From positions 168,656-232,655 of the forward strand of contig JAAHGF010000014.1 of the NCBI GenBank assembly GCA_010672585.1: DNA of 64,000 nucleotides. The letters are read 5' to 3'. A program made the position numbers and the translations under genes. The DNA is from Okeania sp. SIO1I7. GTDB taxonomy: Bacteria; Cyanobacteriota; Cyanobacteriia; Cyanobacteriales; Microcoleaceae. Below are positions 19,316 through 28,338 of the stretch, piece after piece. Positions within the stretch are counted from its first letter, which is position 1; the number at the start of each line of letters is the position of its first letter. A model generated the notes under the pieces. It had not been told where the DNA came from, made no database searches, and saw nothing but the letters and a program-made list of their open reading frames with translations.

Positions 19316-19882
19316 CTACTTGTATAACCAACTAAATAAATCTGCAATAGATAATTGCCAATCTGTTAATAAATTTAGAACTGGTAAATTATCAGAATTA
19401 TATCTAATTTCTGGTTGTTGATTAGGTTGAAAAATCACTACAGATTCATCTTCAGAATCTATTAACCAACCTAACTGAGTACCATTATTGAGACAGAAAA
19501 GAATTTTATTAATTAATTGATTAGAACTTTGGTCTGGCGAGAGAATTTATATTACCCAATCTGGTGCTATTTCAAATCTATTTTCGATTCTACCATTGGC
19601 TTTTCTCGGAATACGTTGCCATGCAAAAACTGAAATATCTGGAACTAGCGATCGCCCGTTAAAAGTACATCTTAATTCTGGGAATGCCATTACTAATTGT
19701 TTTGCTCTAGCAACTTGATTAATAGTTGATGATAGATAAGCTTGAATTGCGCTATGTTCTCCTTGCGGCATTGGTTTTTGATAAATTTTATTCTTAAAAT
19801 ATTCACTTGCTGGTTTTGTTTCTGGCAATTGTAAAAACTCTTCGAGGGTAACTTGTTGGGGTGAATTAACAGTGGTTAACAT
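19316..19882 (-). pseudogene. Uma2-family (DUF820) nuclease-like gene with internal stop
   Basis: Members of the Uma2 family have a PD-(D/E)XK endonuclease-like fold and are abundant in cyanobacteria. The first 111 residues, from LTTVNSPQQVTLEEFLQLPE through SLVPDISVFAW to APDWVI, are normal. Codon 112 is TAA (19547-19549). Beyond it the frame continues for 76 residues with the expected sequence ILSPDQSSNQLINKILFCLN, GWLIDSEDESVVIFQPNQQP and ADLFSWLYK before its natural stop. The family has Glu between WVI and ILSP, so one GAA-to-TAA change explains the break. That Glu belongs to the presumed active site. No frameshift is present, so the mutation looks recent. A sequencing error cannot be excluded. 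Confidence 0.9.
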
Positions 19883-20477
19883 AATTATTTTGCCTCAATT
19901 TAAGCTCAACTATTTAAGGAATAAGGAAGAAGGGTTCATTAATTGATAATTGATAATTACCTCTGGTTTTAACCGCTACGGAATTGAATATAAGGAAATA
20001 TTATTTCTTCTCTTGGTCGATGGTCGGACAGCTCCGAGACCTCGCCATCCGACCCTACGGGTTCAGACTTTGACTATATTTTAGATAATTGTTCTACTTT
20101 GGCAAATATTTTAATATTTCTAGATAGCACAGACGAGATTATAGCTTAATTAATGAATATCTAAAAAAGTATGTTTTATAAAATTAATATATCCTAGTAG
20201 GATATATAGTTAACTATTCAAAAAACACTTAAAATCAAGCTTCTTTATAGCTTAACCTCTTTATCTTTTCTTTTGTGGGTTTAATACCCCACCGTCACTT
20301 GCGGTGCTTAAAATTGCTTGGGGTTATAAGACACAGAGTGGCCGATCGTTGACTATCCCCATGTAATTTTCCCCTCTCTCTGCCTTTCCTGCGGAATGCT
20401 GCGCAAACAGCATAGCTGCCTTCTGCACTTCTTCAAGGTTATGCTAGTTATACTATTATTATTGTTCCCTAAAATAA
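19883..20477. other. Intergenic upstream of the kinase gene, repeat-bearing
   Basis: Holds a GATAATT heptad run near 19940, the TTATTTCTTCTCTTGGTCGA block (about 19999) ending in an inverted GGTCGGA ... TCCGACC, the dispersed hairpin at 20274-20330 and the 28-bp palindrome at 20385-20411. No gene seen. Confidence 0.75.
20274..20330. repeat. Dispersed hairpin repeat (reverse copy of 12640-12705)
   Basis: GTGGGTTTAATACCCCACCG, then a CACCG...CGGTG hairpin and TTGGGGTTAT, matching the reverse complement of the block at 12640-12705 with loop changes. Confidence 0.7.
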
Positions 20478-23420
20478 ATGTTAATGATGTATAGCGTTGT
20501 TCAAAATTTACAGCAAAGTGTTGCTAAGTTGACAGAAGAGTTAAAAAAAGAGAAAGCAGAACATCAATTGACTAAAAATGCTCTCCAAAAAAGTGAAGCA
20601 CGTTTACGAATACTTACTAATCAAGCATCTTTAATTATTTGGGAAGTAGATAGCAAAGGTATATTTACTTTTGTTGAAGGAGAAAAAACAATTAAATCTT
20701 CTGATTTAATCGGAAAATCAATTTTTGAGTTATACAAAAACCATCAAGAAGTATTAGATAAAACTCATTTTGCACTGGCAGGTAATGAAGTTAAATGGTT
20801 TGGGGAAGCAGAAGATATAGAATATGAAACTAGAGTAATTCCTCAAATATCTGAAAGCGGCAAAACAGCAGGATTAATAGGAGTTAATATCAATGTTAAT
20901 GTCGGTCAAAATACTAAACTAGAATACCCTGAATATCAGTTAAGACTAGAAGAAAAAGTTGAGGAAAAAACATCTGCCTTAAGAGAATCAAATGAACAAC
21001 TTATAGAGGAGATTGTTAGACATAAACAAGCCAGAGAAGAATTACTATATAGGCTAAATTTTGAAGAATTAATTACTACTTTATCAACTCACTTTATTAA
21101 TTTAGCTCCAGACGAGATAGATCGTGGAATTCAAGTGGCTTTGGAATGGATAGGAACTTTTAGTGGTGTAGATCGTAGCTATGTATTTTTACTGGATGAA
21201 ACTGGTAATTACATCAACAATGATTATGAGTGGTGTGCCAGTGGAATTACACCACAAATTCAGCAAAGAAAACAAATACCAATCACAGCATTAGAAGAGT
21301 GGAATGAGCAAATAAAAAACCTAGAAACAATTTATATTCCAAGTACAACTCAACTACCAACAGAAAAATGGATAAGTAAAAGATTTTTGCGACTGCAATA
21401 TATAAAATCTTTGGTTGTTGTACCAATAGCATATCGTGGTATTTTTATTGGATTTTTAGGATTCGATTCAGTAAAAGAGGAAAAAAATTGGTCAGAAGAC
21501 ATTATTGCTCTGCTCAGAATTATGGGAGAAATGTTTATTAATGCTCTAGAAAGAAAACGGGTAGAAACAGCTTTAGCAGAAAGTGAAAAAAAATATAGGC
21601 ATCTAGTAGAAACTTCTCAAGATTTAATTTGGTCATTAGATACTTTAGGACGTTTTACTTTTGTTAATCAAGCAGCTAAACGCATTTATGGGTATGAAAT
21701 AACAGAAATTATCGGTCGTTCTATAACAAATTTTATTTATAAGGAAGAAGTAGAAAAATCTACGGCAACAAGCACAACAAATATTACACAAATACCTATA
21801 TTTACTCAAGATAGTTCCTCCAGTTGTCAGTGGGAAACAATACATAAACGCCAAGATGGAATACCTGTATATCTTAACTTTAATGCAATGGCTTTACGAG
21901 ATAAATTTGGGAATTTTCAAGGTGCTATTGGCACTGCTACTGACATTACTCAACGCAAAAAATCAGAAGAAGCTTTACAAAGAGCTAAAGACCAACTACA
22001 AGCAGTTTTAGATGCTGTGCCTTGGTTTGTTTCTTGGATTAGTTCGGAGTTAATATATATAGGAGTAAATAGGCAATTAGCAACCAATTTTAACTTGCCT
22101 CCAGAAAAATTTATTGGTCAAGAAATAGGTTTTCTAGGCAGTAGTTCAGGCTTCGTTAAATTTATTAGTGATTTTTTCGCTAGTTCGGCACAACAAATAT
22201 CTCAAGAAGTTGATACAACAGTTGATGGAAATATTAAAAATTACTTGATTGTAGTCCAGAAATATGCTCAAGGAAAAGCATTAGTTTCAGTCGGAATAGA
22301 TATCAGTGATCGTAAACAAGCAGAGGCAATGAAAAGCAAATTAATTGCTTCACTTCAGGAATCTGAAAAAAAATTTCGTAGCCTTTATGAAGCCACAAGC
22401 GATGCTGTTATTCTCCTAGATAAGAACGGAATTTTTGATTGTAATTTTGCAGCTTTAAAAATGTTTGGCTTGAATAATAAAGAAGAATTTTACAATCATA
22501 ACTTAGCAGATTTTTGTCCCGAATATCAGCAAAATGGAAAAAAATCTTCCCAGTTAATCAAAAGATATATGGTTGAAGCAATTGTCAAAGGTAATAGTTG
22601 TTTTGAGTGGATAAATCAAAGAGTAGACAAATCAGAATTTCCCACAGAAGTTTTATTAACTGCCATGAAAACAAGTGAATATCCTCAAAAAAAATCAAGC
22701 AAAAAATCAACTAAAAATATAGTATTTCAAGCAGTAATTCGTGATATTACTCAGAGAAAACGTCATGAAGAGCAAATGAAAGAATCTTTAGCAGAAAAAG
22801 AGGTTTTACTAAAAGAAATTCATCATCGAGTCAAAAATAATCTGCAAGTAATTTCTAGTTTATTAAGACTACAGTCAAGATATATTCAAGATGAAATAAT
22901 TTTAGAAATGTTAAAAGAAAGCCAAAATCGAGTTAGATCGATGGCTCTTGTCCATGAACATTTATATCAATCAAAGGACTTATCTAAAGTTAATTTTACT
23001 GAATATATTTCCAGTCTAGCTGCTCACTTATTCCAAGCTTATGCAGTTAAAGCAAGAGGTGTAAAATTAAATATAAACGTAATTCCTGTTTGCTTAAATA
23101 TTGATACAGTAATTCCCTGTGGTCTAATCATTAATGAACTGGTTTCTAATTCTCTCAAGTATGCTTTTCCAGAAGAATTTCAAGGAGAAATTTTCATAGA
23201 ATTTGATTATGGCGATCATGACCAAAACCAATTTATTCTCAAAGTAGCTGATAATGGAATTAGTTTTATCCAAGATTTAGACTATAAAAAATCTGGTTCT
23301 TTAGGTCTGCGTTTAGTATGTTCATTAGTGAGACAACTTAAGGGGAAAATCGAGCTAATTAATCAAGTTGGAACAGTTTTTAAAATAACTTTTTCAAGCT
23401 TGAATGCAAGTAAATTATAG
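20478..23420 (+). CDS. Multi-PAS/GAF sensor histidine kinase (HisKA_2 type)
   Basis: A 980-residue cytoplasmic sensor kinase without membrane segments. Order read from the sequence: coiled coil (10-40), PAS (about 45-140), coiled coil, GAF (about 200-350, with RGIFIGFLGFDSVKEEKNWS), PAS (365-490, FVNQAAKRIYGYEITEIIGR), PAS (about 500-615), PAS (630-755), then HisKA_2 and a HATPase domain. The phosphoacceptor motif LKEIHHRVKNNLQVISSLLR puts the histidines at 782-783. N-box (LIINELVSNSLKYAFPEE) and G-box (VADNGISF, GLRLVCSLVRQLKG) are present. The GAF shows no obvious bilin-binding Cys. Ten bp downstream is a response regulator with GGDEF and EAL domains, very probably its partner. Signal sensed is unknown. 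Confidence 0.93.
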   Translation: MLMMYSVVQNLQQSVAKLTEELKKEKAEHQLTKNALQKSEARLRILTNQASLIIWEVDSKGIFTFVEGEKTIKSSDLIGKSIFELYKNHQEVLDKTHFALAGNEVKWFGEAEDIEYETRVIPQISESGKTAGLIGVNINVNVGQNTKLEYPEYQLRLEEKVEEKTSALRESNEQLIEEIVRHKQAREELLYRLNFEELITTLSTHFINLAPDEIDRGIQVALEWIGTFSGVDRSYVFLLDETGNYINNDYEWCASGITPQIQQRKQIPITALEEWNEQIKNLETIYIPSTTQLPTEKWISKRFLRLQYIKSLVVVPIAYRGIFIGFLGFDSVKEEKNWSEDIIALLRIMGEMFINALERKRVETALAESEKKYRHLVETSQDLIWSLDTLGRFTFVNQAAKRIYGYEITEIIGRSITNFIYKEEVEKSTATSTTNITQIPIFTQDSSSSCQWETIHKRQDGIPVYLNFNAMALRDKFGNFQGAIGTATDITQRKKSEEALQRAKDQLQAVLDAVPWFVSWISSELIYIGVNRQLATNFNLPPEKFIGQEIGFLGSSSGFVKFISDFFASSAQQISQEVDTTVDGNIKNYLIVVQKYAQGKALVSVGIDISDRKQAEAMKSKLIASLQESEKKFRSLYEATSDAVILLDKNGIFDCNFAALKMFGLNNKEEFYNHNLADFCPEYQQNGKKSSQLIKRYMVEAIVKGNSCFEWINQRVDKSEFPTEVLLTAMKTSEYPQKKSSKKSTKNIVFQAVIRDITQRKRHEEQMKESLAEKEVLLKEIHHRVKNNLQVISSLLRLQSRYIQDEIILEMLKESQNRVRSMALVHEHLYQSKDLSKVNFTEYISSLAAHLFQAYAVKARGVKLNINVIPVCLNIDTVIPCGLIINELVSNSLKYAFPEEFQGEIFIEFDYGDHDQNQFILKVADNGISFIQDLDYKKSGSLGLRLVCSLVRQLKGKIELINQVGTVFKITFSSLNASKL

Positions 23421-23430
23421 AGGAGTATAA

Positions 23431-25149
23431 ATGTCAAAATCAAAAATTCTAATTGTCGAAGACGAAAGTATTATTGCTGAAGATTTAGCAGACAGTCTGA
23501 CAATGATGGGTTATACAGTTATTGATATTGTTTCTTCCGCAGAAGAAGCAATTCTAATAGCAGTAGATAAACAACCTAATTTAATATTAATGGATGTGAT
23601 GTTACAAGGAAAAATGGATGGGATAACAGCAGCAGAACAAATTCATTTAAGCTCCCAAATACCAATAATCTTCTTAACAGCTTACACTGATGACAAAACA
23701 TTGCAGAGAGTAAAAGCAACAAATCCTTTTGGTTATATTGTTAAACCATTTGAAGAAAGAAACTTACATTTAACTATAGAAATAGCCCTCCAAAGATACC
23801 AGTATGACCCAATAACTCAATTACCGAACCGTTCTTTATTTACAGATCAACTTAATGAAATTATCTCTTATCAAAATCATAGTAATTTAGGAAAATTATA
23901 TCATCTAAATAAATCTCAAAAAAATACATATTTTCCAATAATACCTATCCTTTATATTAGCCTAGATAGAATTAATCGAATTAAAGTAACCTTGGGGAGT
24001 AAAAATGGAGAATTAGTACTTTGTAGTATGGCAAAAAAACTCAAGAAATCTATTGATTCAATAGATATGTTAGCTCATTTAGAAGCTGCTGAATTTGGGA
24101 TAATTATCAAACCAGTAGAACAAAAGCAAGAAGTGGCAGATATAGCTCAATCTATTTTAGATACAATTTCTCAACCAATTGTTTTAGAAGGTTATGAAAT
24201 TTATATCACTGCTAGTATAGGAATTACCTTTTACCCGTTAGATGATTTAGAAGCAAATGAACTCCTAAAAAATGCCAATGCAGCAATGTATCATGCTCAA
24301 CAAAAAGGAGGTAATAATTATCAATTTCATAAATCAGAAATAGTTTTTATTTCTCGAGAACAACTAGGCTTAGAAACTGATTTGCGTAATGCTTTAAAAC
24401 GCTCAGAGTTTCAAGTTTATTATCAACCAAAAGTTAATATTAAAACAGGTAAAATTACTGGAGCAGAAGCTTTAGTTCGTTGGTGTCATCCAAACAGAGG
24501 TTTAGTATCACCAGTAGAATTTATTCCTTTAGCAGAAGAAACAGGTTTAATTATCCCTATAGGAGAATGGGTTTTGCGTACTGCTTGTAATCAAACAAGA
24601 ATCTGGCAAGAACTAGGTTTTGGGCTTTTAGAAATAGCAGTTAATGTATCAAGATGCCAATTTACACAAACAAATATTCAAGAAAGAATTATTAAAATTA
24701 TTCAAGAAACTGCTTTAAAACCTAATTACTTAGAATTAGAAATAACAGAAAGCTTAGTCATGCAAAATGAAAAAGCTGCAACTAAAATTATGGAAGCATG
24801 GCAAATGTTTGGGATTAATATATCAATGGATGATTTTGGTACAGGGTATTCATCCTTAAGTTACCTCAGAGAATTTCCATTTGATGTAATTAAAATAGAC
24901 CGCAGTTTTATTCGCAACATTACTGAAGATAGCAAGACAGAAGCAATTACAATTGCCATTATTCAAATGGCTCATAATTTAAACTTAAAAGTAGTTGCCG
25001 AAGGAGTAGAAACTCAATCCGAATTAGACTTTCTTCGTAAATATGACTGTGACGAAATTCAAGGTTATTTATTCAGTGCTCCATTACCCACATCCAAGTT
25101 TGAAAATTTATTAAAAACTAATCGATTATCAAAATTATCTAGCATTTAA
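23431..25149 (+). CDS. Response regulator with REC, degenerate GGDEF and EAL domains
   Basis: A 572-residue c-di-GMP regulator. REC spans 1-120 with phosphoacceptor D55 (LILMDVML) and K107 region IVKPFEER. The GGDEF domain (about 128-300) starts normally (DPITQLPNRSLFTDQL), but its active-site loop reads EAAEF at 218-222 instead of GGDEF, so diguanylate cyclase activity is doubtful. The EAL domain has all catalytic elements: GAEALVRW with E346, NVSRCQF, LELEITESLVM, MDDFGTGYSSLSYL, VIKIDRSFI, VVAEGVET and QGYLFSAPL. Likely an active c-di-GMP phosphodiesterase controlled by the kinase encoded immediately upstream (10-bp gap). A Shine-Dalgarno-like GAGGAG lies before the ATG. Confidence 0.94.
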   Translation: MSKSKILIVEDESIIAEDLADSLTMMGYTVIDIVSSAEEAILIAVDKQPNLILMDVMLQGKMDGITAAEQIHLSSQIPIIFLTAYTDDKTLQRVKATNPFGYIVKPFEERNLHLTIEIALQRYQYDPITQLPNRSLFTDQLNEIISYQNHSNLGKLYHLNKSQKNTYFPIIPILYISLDRINRIKVTLGSKNGELVLCSMAKKLKKSIDSIDMLAHLEAAEFGIIIKPVEQKQEVADIAQSILDTISQPIVLEGYEIYITASIGITFYPLDDLEANELLKNANAAMYHAQQKGGNNYQFHKSEIVFISREQLGLETDLRNALKRSEFQVYYQPKVNIKTGKITGAEALVRWCHPNRGLVSPVEFIPLAEETGLIIPIGEWVLRTACNQTRIWQELGFGLLEIAVNVSRCQFTQTNIQERIIKIIQETALKPNYLELEITESLVMQNEKAATKIMEAWQMFGINISMDDFGTGYSSLSYLREFPFDVIKIDRSFIRNITEDSKTEAITIAIIQMAHNLNLKVVAEGVETQSELDFLRKYDCDEIQGYLFSAPLPTSKFENLLKTNRLSKLSSI

Positions 25150-26100
25150 AGGTAAGACAGAAGGAAGAAGGAAGAAGCAAGAAGAGGGAAGAAGGAGGAA
25201 GGAGGAAGGAGGAAGAAGAAATCATAGAAATATGTAGTTTTTAGGATGAGACAGCAGCTCATTATTAAAAAGTAACATCATCTAGTAATAGAATGAGCTA
25301 AAATTTTTCACTGACAGTAATTTCAGGCAATAGTTAAAAAGCGTTTTGTGACATAAAATTATAATACTATTATCTATAGTGGCATCTCCATTCCCGATCG
25401 ACACAGCGCGTATAATATCATCTCCGGTTGAATACTTATCAATAAGTGAGTACCAGAGCACAGAAAGTAGTTAAATTTGCCGTTCAAGAGAGAGAATAGA
25501 TATTTTAATCACTAATTAAACGGACATGATATTACCGCATAATTAAGATTTAAAGCCTCTTTTTTCAAGAATAAATAAATCCCAAAAATCATGCTCGCCA
25601 ATCCTATAATTTGTAATAATTTCCTGCGGAATGCTGCGCAAACAGCTATTAGCAATTAATAGGTTGGGTCTGGAGACTTTGACAGTAACTTTTTATTCAA
25701 ACTCAATTTCAAAGATTGCTTTTACTTTTCCCAACATTAATAGCTAATAGCCGACGGCTGAATACTTACTATAATTTTAAGGAGAGGTAACTATTAATTA
25801 TTAGAGTTGTCGCTAAATAAAGGGAAAAAATCAATCTAACCTAGACAGAGCAATAATTCCCTGCTTTTTTACTGGCCAATAGCTACAATCCTTACATAAC
25901 AAGGTTTTTGGGATTTTTTAAAGTTATAAAGCGACAAGTCTATTAATTCTTGAAAATTCTAACCTGAAAATAGAAGGGAAGAAGCAAAGTTGAAGATGTC
26001 ACAAATCATATCAAATCCGGGGGAATTGGACATAAAAAAATTCTCGAATCGTCATAACTACGCTCATCTTTGTGATTCTCTCTCCTCCTGACTCCTACCC
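25150..26100. other. Intergenic with purine heptads and dispersed repeats
   Basis: An A/G-only run of GGAAGAA heptads (25157-25222) follows the stop. Later come a palindrome-family piece (TATAATATCATCTCCGGTTG near 25410), the 28-bp palindrome (25620-25647), and CTGAATACTTA. No gene recognised in 950 bp. Confidence 0.7.
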
Positions 26101-27249
26101 TCAAACTATACTTGTGGAAAGCCACCAGCCAAAACCTAAACCAAATCCAGAAATAATAGCTAAAATCAAAAAAGTAGAAAATCCATTAAACAACTCTATC
26201 AACTTTTCTCCCGCCACCATTTGAGCAACCACTCCTGCCACAATACCAATAGCTACCCATAACCCCACAATAATATTAGGCCCAGCACTAGCCAAAGCGA
26301 TCGCCACAGCTTTAGACCGAGTAGAATTCCAAGCTGCAGACCAAGCTCCAACCCAAGCTCCCACAATAAACCCAAGCATACTGCCAACACCAGTACCAGT
26401 CTTCAAACCAATCACAGCATCAACTATTGTCCCAAAAATAAATCCAGCAGCAGCCCAAATAATAGAACCAACAATCACCAATAATACATTTTCAGCCCCA
26501 TTACCAGCCAAAAATCCCCCCAAAGCAATTACTCCACCAATAGTCACCACAGCAGCAACTGTCCTGGCCTGGGGTTCAGTGCCAGCAATTAACCCTAAAC
26601 TACATCCAACTATCGCCCATGCCAAAGCAGTAATTATACCCCCCACAGAATTTCCAGCTATCCAACCTGCTCCTCCTCCAGCACCCAATAAAGCGATCGC
26701 CCAACATTTTTGAGAACCGGTTCCTTCAATTGCCAAAACAGTCATTCCCATCCATGCCACACCTTCAACTACGGCCCAACTCCAGACAGGAGCTTTGGAA
26801 ATAACTAATACCCAGGCAGTCAAAGCATAAAACAGGAAAGTAGCTATTAAACTACCCCAAGGAATACTGGAAGTTGTTGAATGTGTTTGATGAGTGTGAA
26901 CAGAGAACTGTTGAAAACGATTATTAGCGTTAGAATTTTCTGGCCTTTGAGGAGAGGGGGAAGGTTGAGGAGCAGGTGGACGACGAGGCGATGATTGTTG
27001 TGTTTGACTGGGAGTTTTTCGTTTCGGAACAGTTTGTGGTTGAGAATCATTCAAAAAATACCGTAATTTTCGGTAAGCTTCATTAATCTCTTTGAGACGA
27101 ATTTGAGCTTTTGCTTGGAGACGAGTATTTTGGGCAAAGCGGTCTGGGTGCCAGACAAAGGCTAAATCTCGGTAAGCTTCTTTCACTTCATCTAGAGAAG
27201 CACCAGGTTCAAGTTCTAGAATTTTATAGTATTGATTTATCTCATCCAC
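26101..27249 (-). CDS. J-domain protein with multi-pass membrane C-terminus
   Basis: A 382-residue membrane-anchored DnaJ-type co-chaperone. The N-terminal J domain (7-70) starts QYYKILELEPGASLDEVKEA and has the HPD tripeptide at 34-36 needed to stimulate DnaK ATPase. Residues 75-112 are a Pro/Gln/Ser-rich linker. From about 128 to the end the protein is hydrophobic and rich in Gly/Ala, with around eight or nine predicted membrane segments (for example WGSLIATFLFYALTAWVLVI). No Gly/Phe region or zinc fingers, so it is a type III J protein. It probably recruits DnaK to a membrane; its client is unknown. No partner gene lies next to it. Confidence 0.9.
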   Translation of the reverse strand: MDEINQYYKILELEPGASLDEVKEAYRDLAFVWHPDRFAQNTRLQAKAQIRLKEINEAYRKLRYFLNDSQPQTVPKRKTPSQTQQSSPRRPPAPQPSPSPQRPENSNANNRFQQFSVHTHQTHSTTSSIPWGSLIATFLFYALTAWVLVISKAPVWSWAVVEGVAWMGMTVLAIEGTGSQKCWAIALLGAGGGAGWIAGNSVGGIITALAWAIVGCSLGLIAGTEPQARTVAAVVTIGGVIALGGFLAGNGAENVLLVIVGSIIWAAAGFIFGTIVDAVIGLKTGTGVGSMLGFIVGAWVGAWSAAWNSTRSKAVAIALASAGPNIIVGLWVAIGIVAGVVAQMVAGEKLIELFNGFSTFLILAIISGFGLGFGWWLSTSIV

Positions 27250-27514
27250 ATTAGAAAAATAATCGGTAGTTAGGGCAATTAGGAATTTAGTTGTTTGAGG
27301 TTATCGAAAGTCCTATTTTTTTTAGGTTGGTATTGTATGGCGGGGAAAAGGCGGCCTAGAAGAGTGGGAAAAATATTTCTTCTTTGATTCATCATTACTC
27401 TAGTCTATGTCCTAAGCAACTCAATATTTGATATTTGAAACAACATCAATAGACAATTAGTTCCATTTTTACTTTAAAGTCAGAAAAATGCCATATCATT
27501 CTTCTGAGTTTATG
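27250..27514. other. Upstream region of the J-domain gene
   Basis: Non-coding spacer that should hold the promoter of the minus-strand J-domain gene; AT-rich with one GC-rich patch (GGCGGGGAAAAGGCGGCC, 27339-27356). Confidence 0.5.
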
Positions 27515-27973
27515 CGTCAAAAAACTGTAGCGCTAGAGATTTGTCTCTATTTTTCTCATATACAAAGGTAACTCTAGAAATATCTCCTCCCTCTACCTAG
27601 ACTGCTGAGGATAAAAATCTCAATTCAAAAATTAAAATATTCATCAGGCAAAAAAACTATCGCGCTAGAGATTTGCCTCTATTTTTCTCAAATACAAAGG
27701 TAACTCTAGAAATATTCCCTCCTTCTACCTAGACTGCTGAGGATAAAAATCTCAATTCAAAAATTAAAATCTATCAGGCAAAAAAACTGTAGCGCTAGAT
27801 ATTCGTTTCTATATTTTCTCAGATATAAAGGCAACTCTAGAAATATTCCCTCCTTCTACCTAGACTGCTGAGGATAAAAATCTCAATTCAAAAATTAAAA
27901 TATTCATCAGGCAAAAAAACTATCGCGCTAGAGATTTGCCTCTATTTTTCTCAAATACAAAGGTAACTCTAGA
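27515..27973. repeat. Tandem array of 130-133 bp units, about 3.4 copies
   Basis: Unit landmark CGCTAGAGATTTG (one copy CGCTAGATATTCG) occurs at 27531, 27663, 27793 and 27926. Each unit continues with AACTCTAGAAATAT, CTACCTAGACTGCTGAGG and CAATTCAAAAATTAAAATAT. The last unit stops at AACTCTAGA, exactly where the polA fragment begins. The AATTCAAAATTAAAA...TATTCATCA module also occurs in the array after recG. Confidence 0.93.
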
Positions 27974-28183
27974 CATTCTCAGTTTATGGCAAGAATTGAG
28001 GTGAATGTTCCAATAAATATTGAGATGGAAAATTTGCAGCTCAAAAAAATTTATCGTTCAGAAATTGAGCCTGTTTTGCAAAAGTTTGAATTACAACATT
28101 TTTTAAGTCAAATCCATCATTTAGAACAACAGTTTGGTGGGTTGGCGGGAATTAAAGTTGTGGCAGAAGAGTCGGAAAGTTAG
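27974..28183 (+). pseudogene. Fragment of polA (duplicate of codons about 250-315)
   Basis: Encodes a 65-residue piece starting ARIEVNVPINIEMENLQLKK that aligns to the end of the 5'-nuclease domain of the nearby polA (KIEVNVPLNIAIEDCHIKRF, from nt 29100). Similarity starts at CATTCTCA upstream of the ATG and continues through EIEPVLQKFELQHFL and LEQQFGG. The DNA is only moderately similar, so the duplication is old. It abuts the 130-bp array. No function expected. Confidence 0.88.
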
Positions 28184-28338
28184 GAAAAAGAAATAAATTT
28201 CCATATCTATAAACATAACAACTATAGAAATAAATTTTTAATCATAAAAGCATTCAAAGGAGGTAATTTAGATTTTTCTTATTAGCTAGTATAAACTACC
28301 CGCTAAAATAGAGAGATATCTCAAAATATCAATATCAA

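Noticed and set aside
19230..19421. Plus-strand open frame of 63 codons
   Set aside because: Antisense to the C-terminal half of the Uma2 pseudogene, whose minus-strand translation matches the family.
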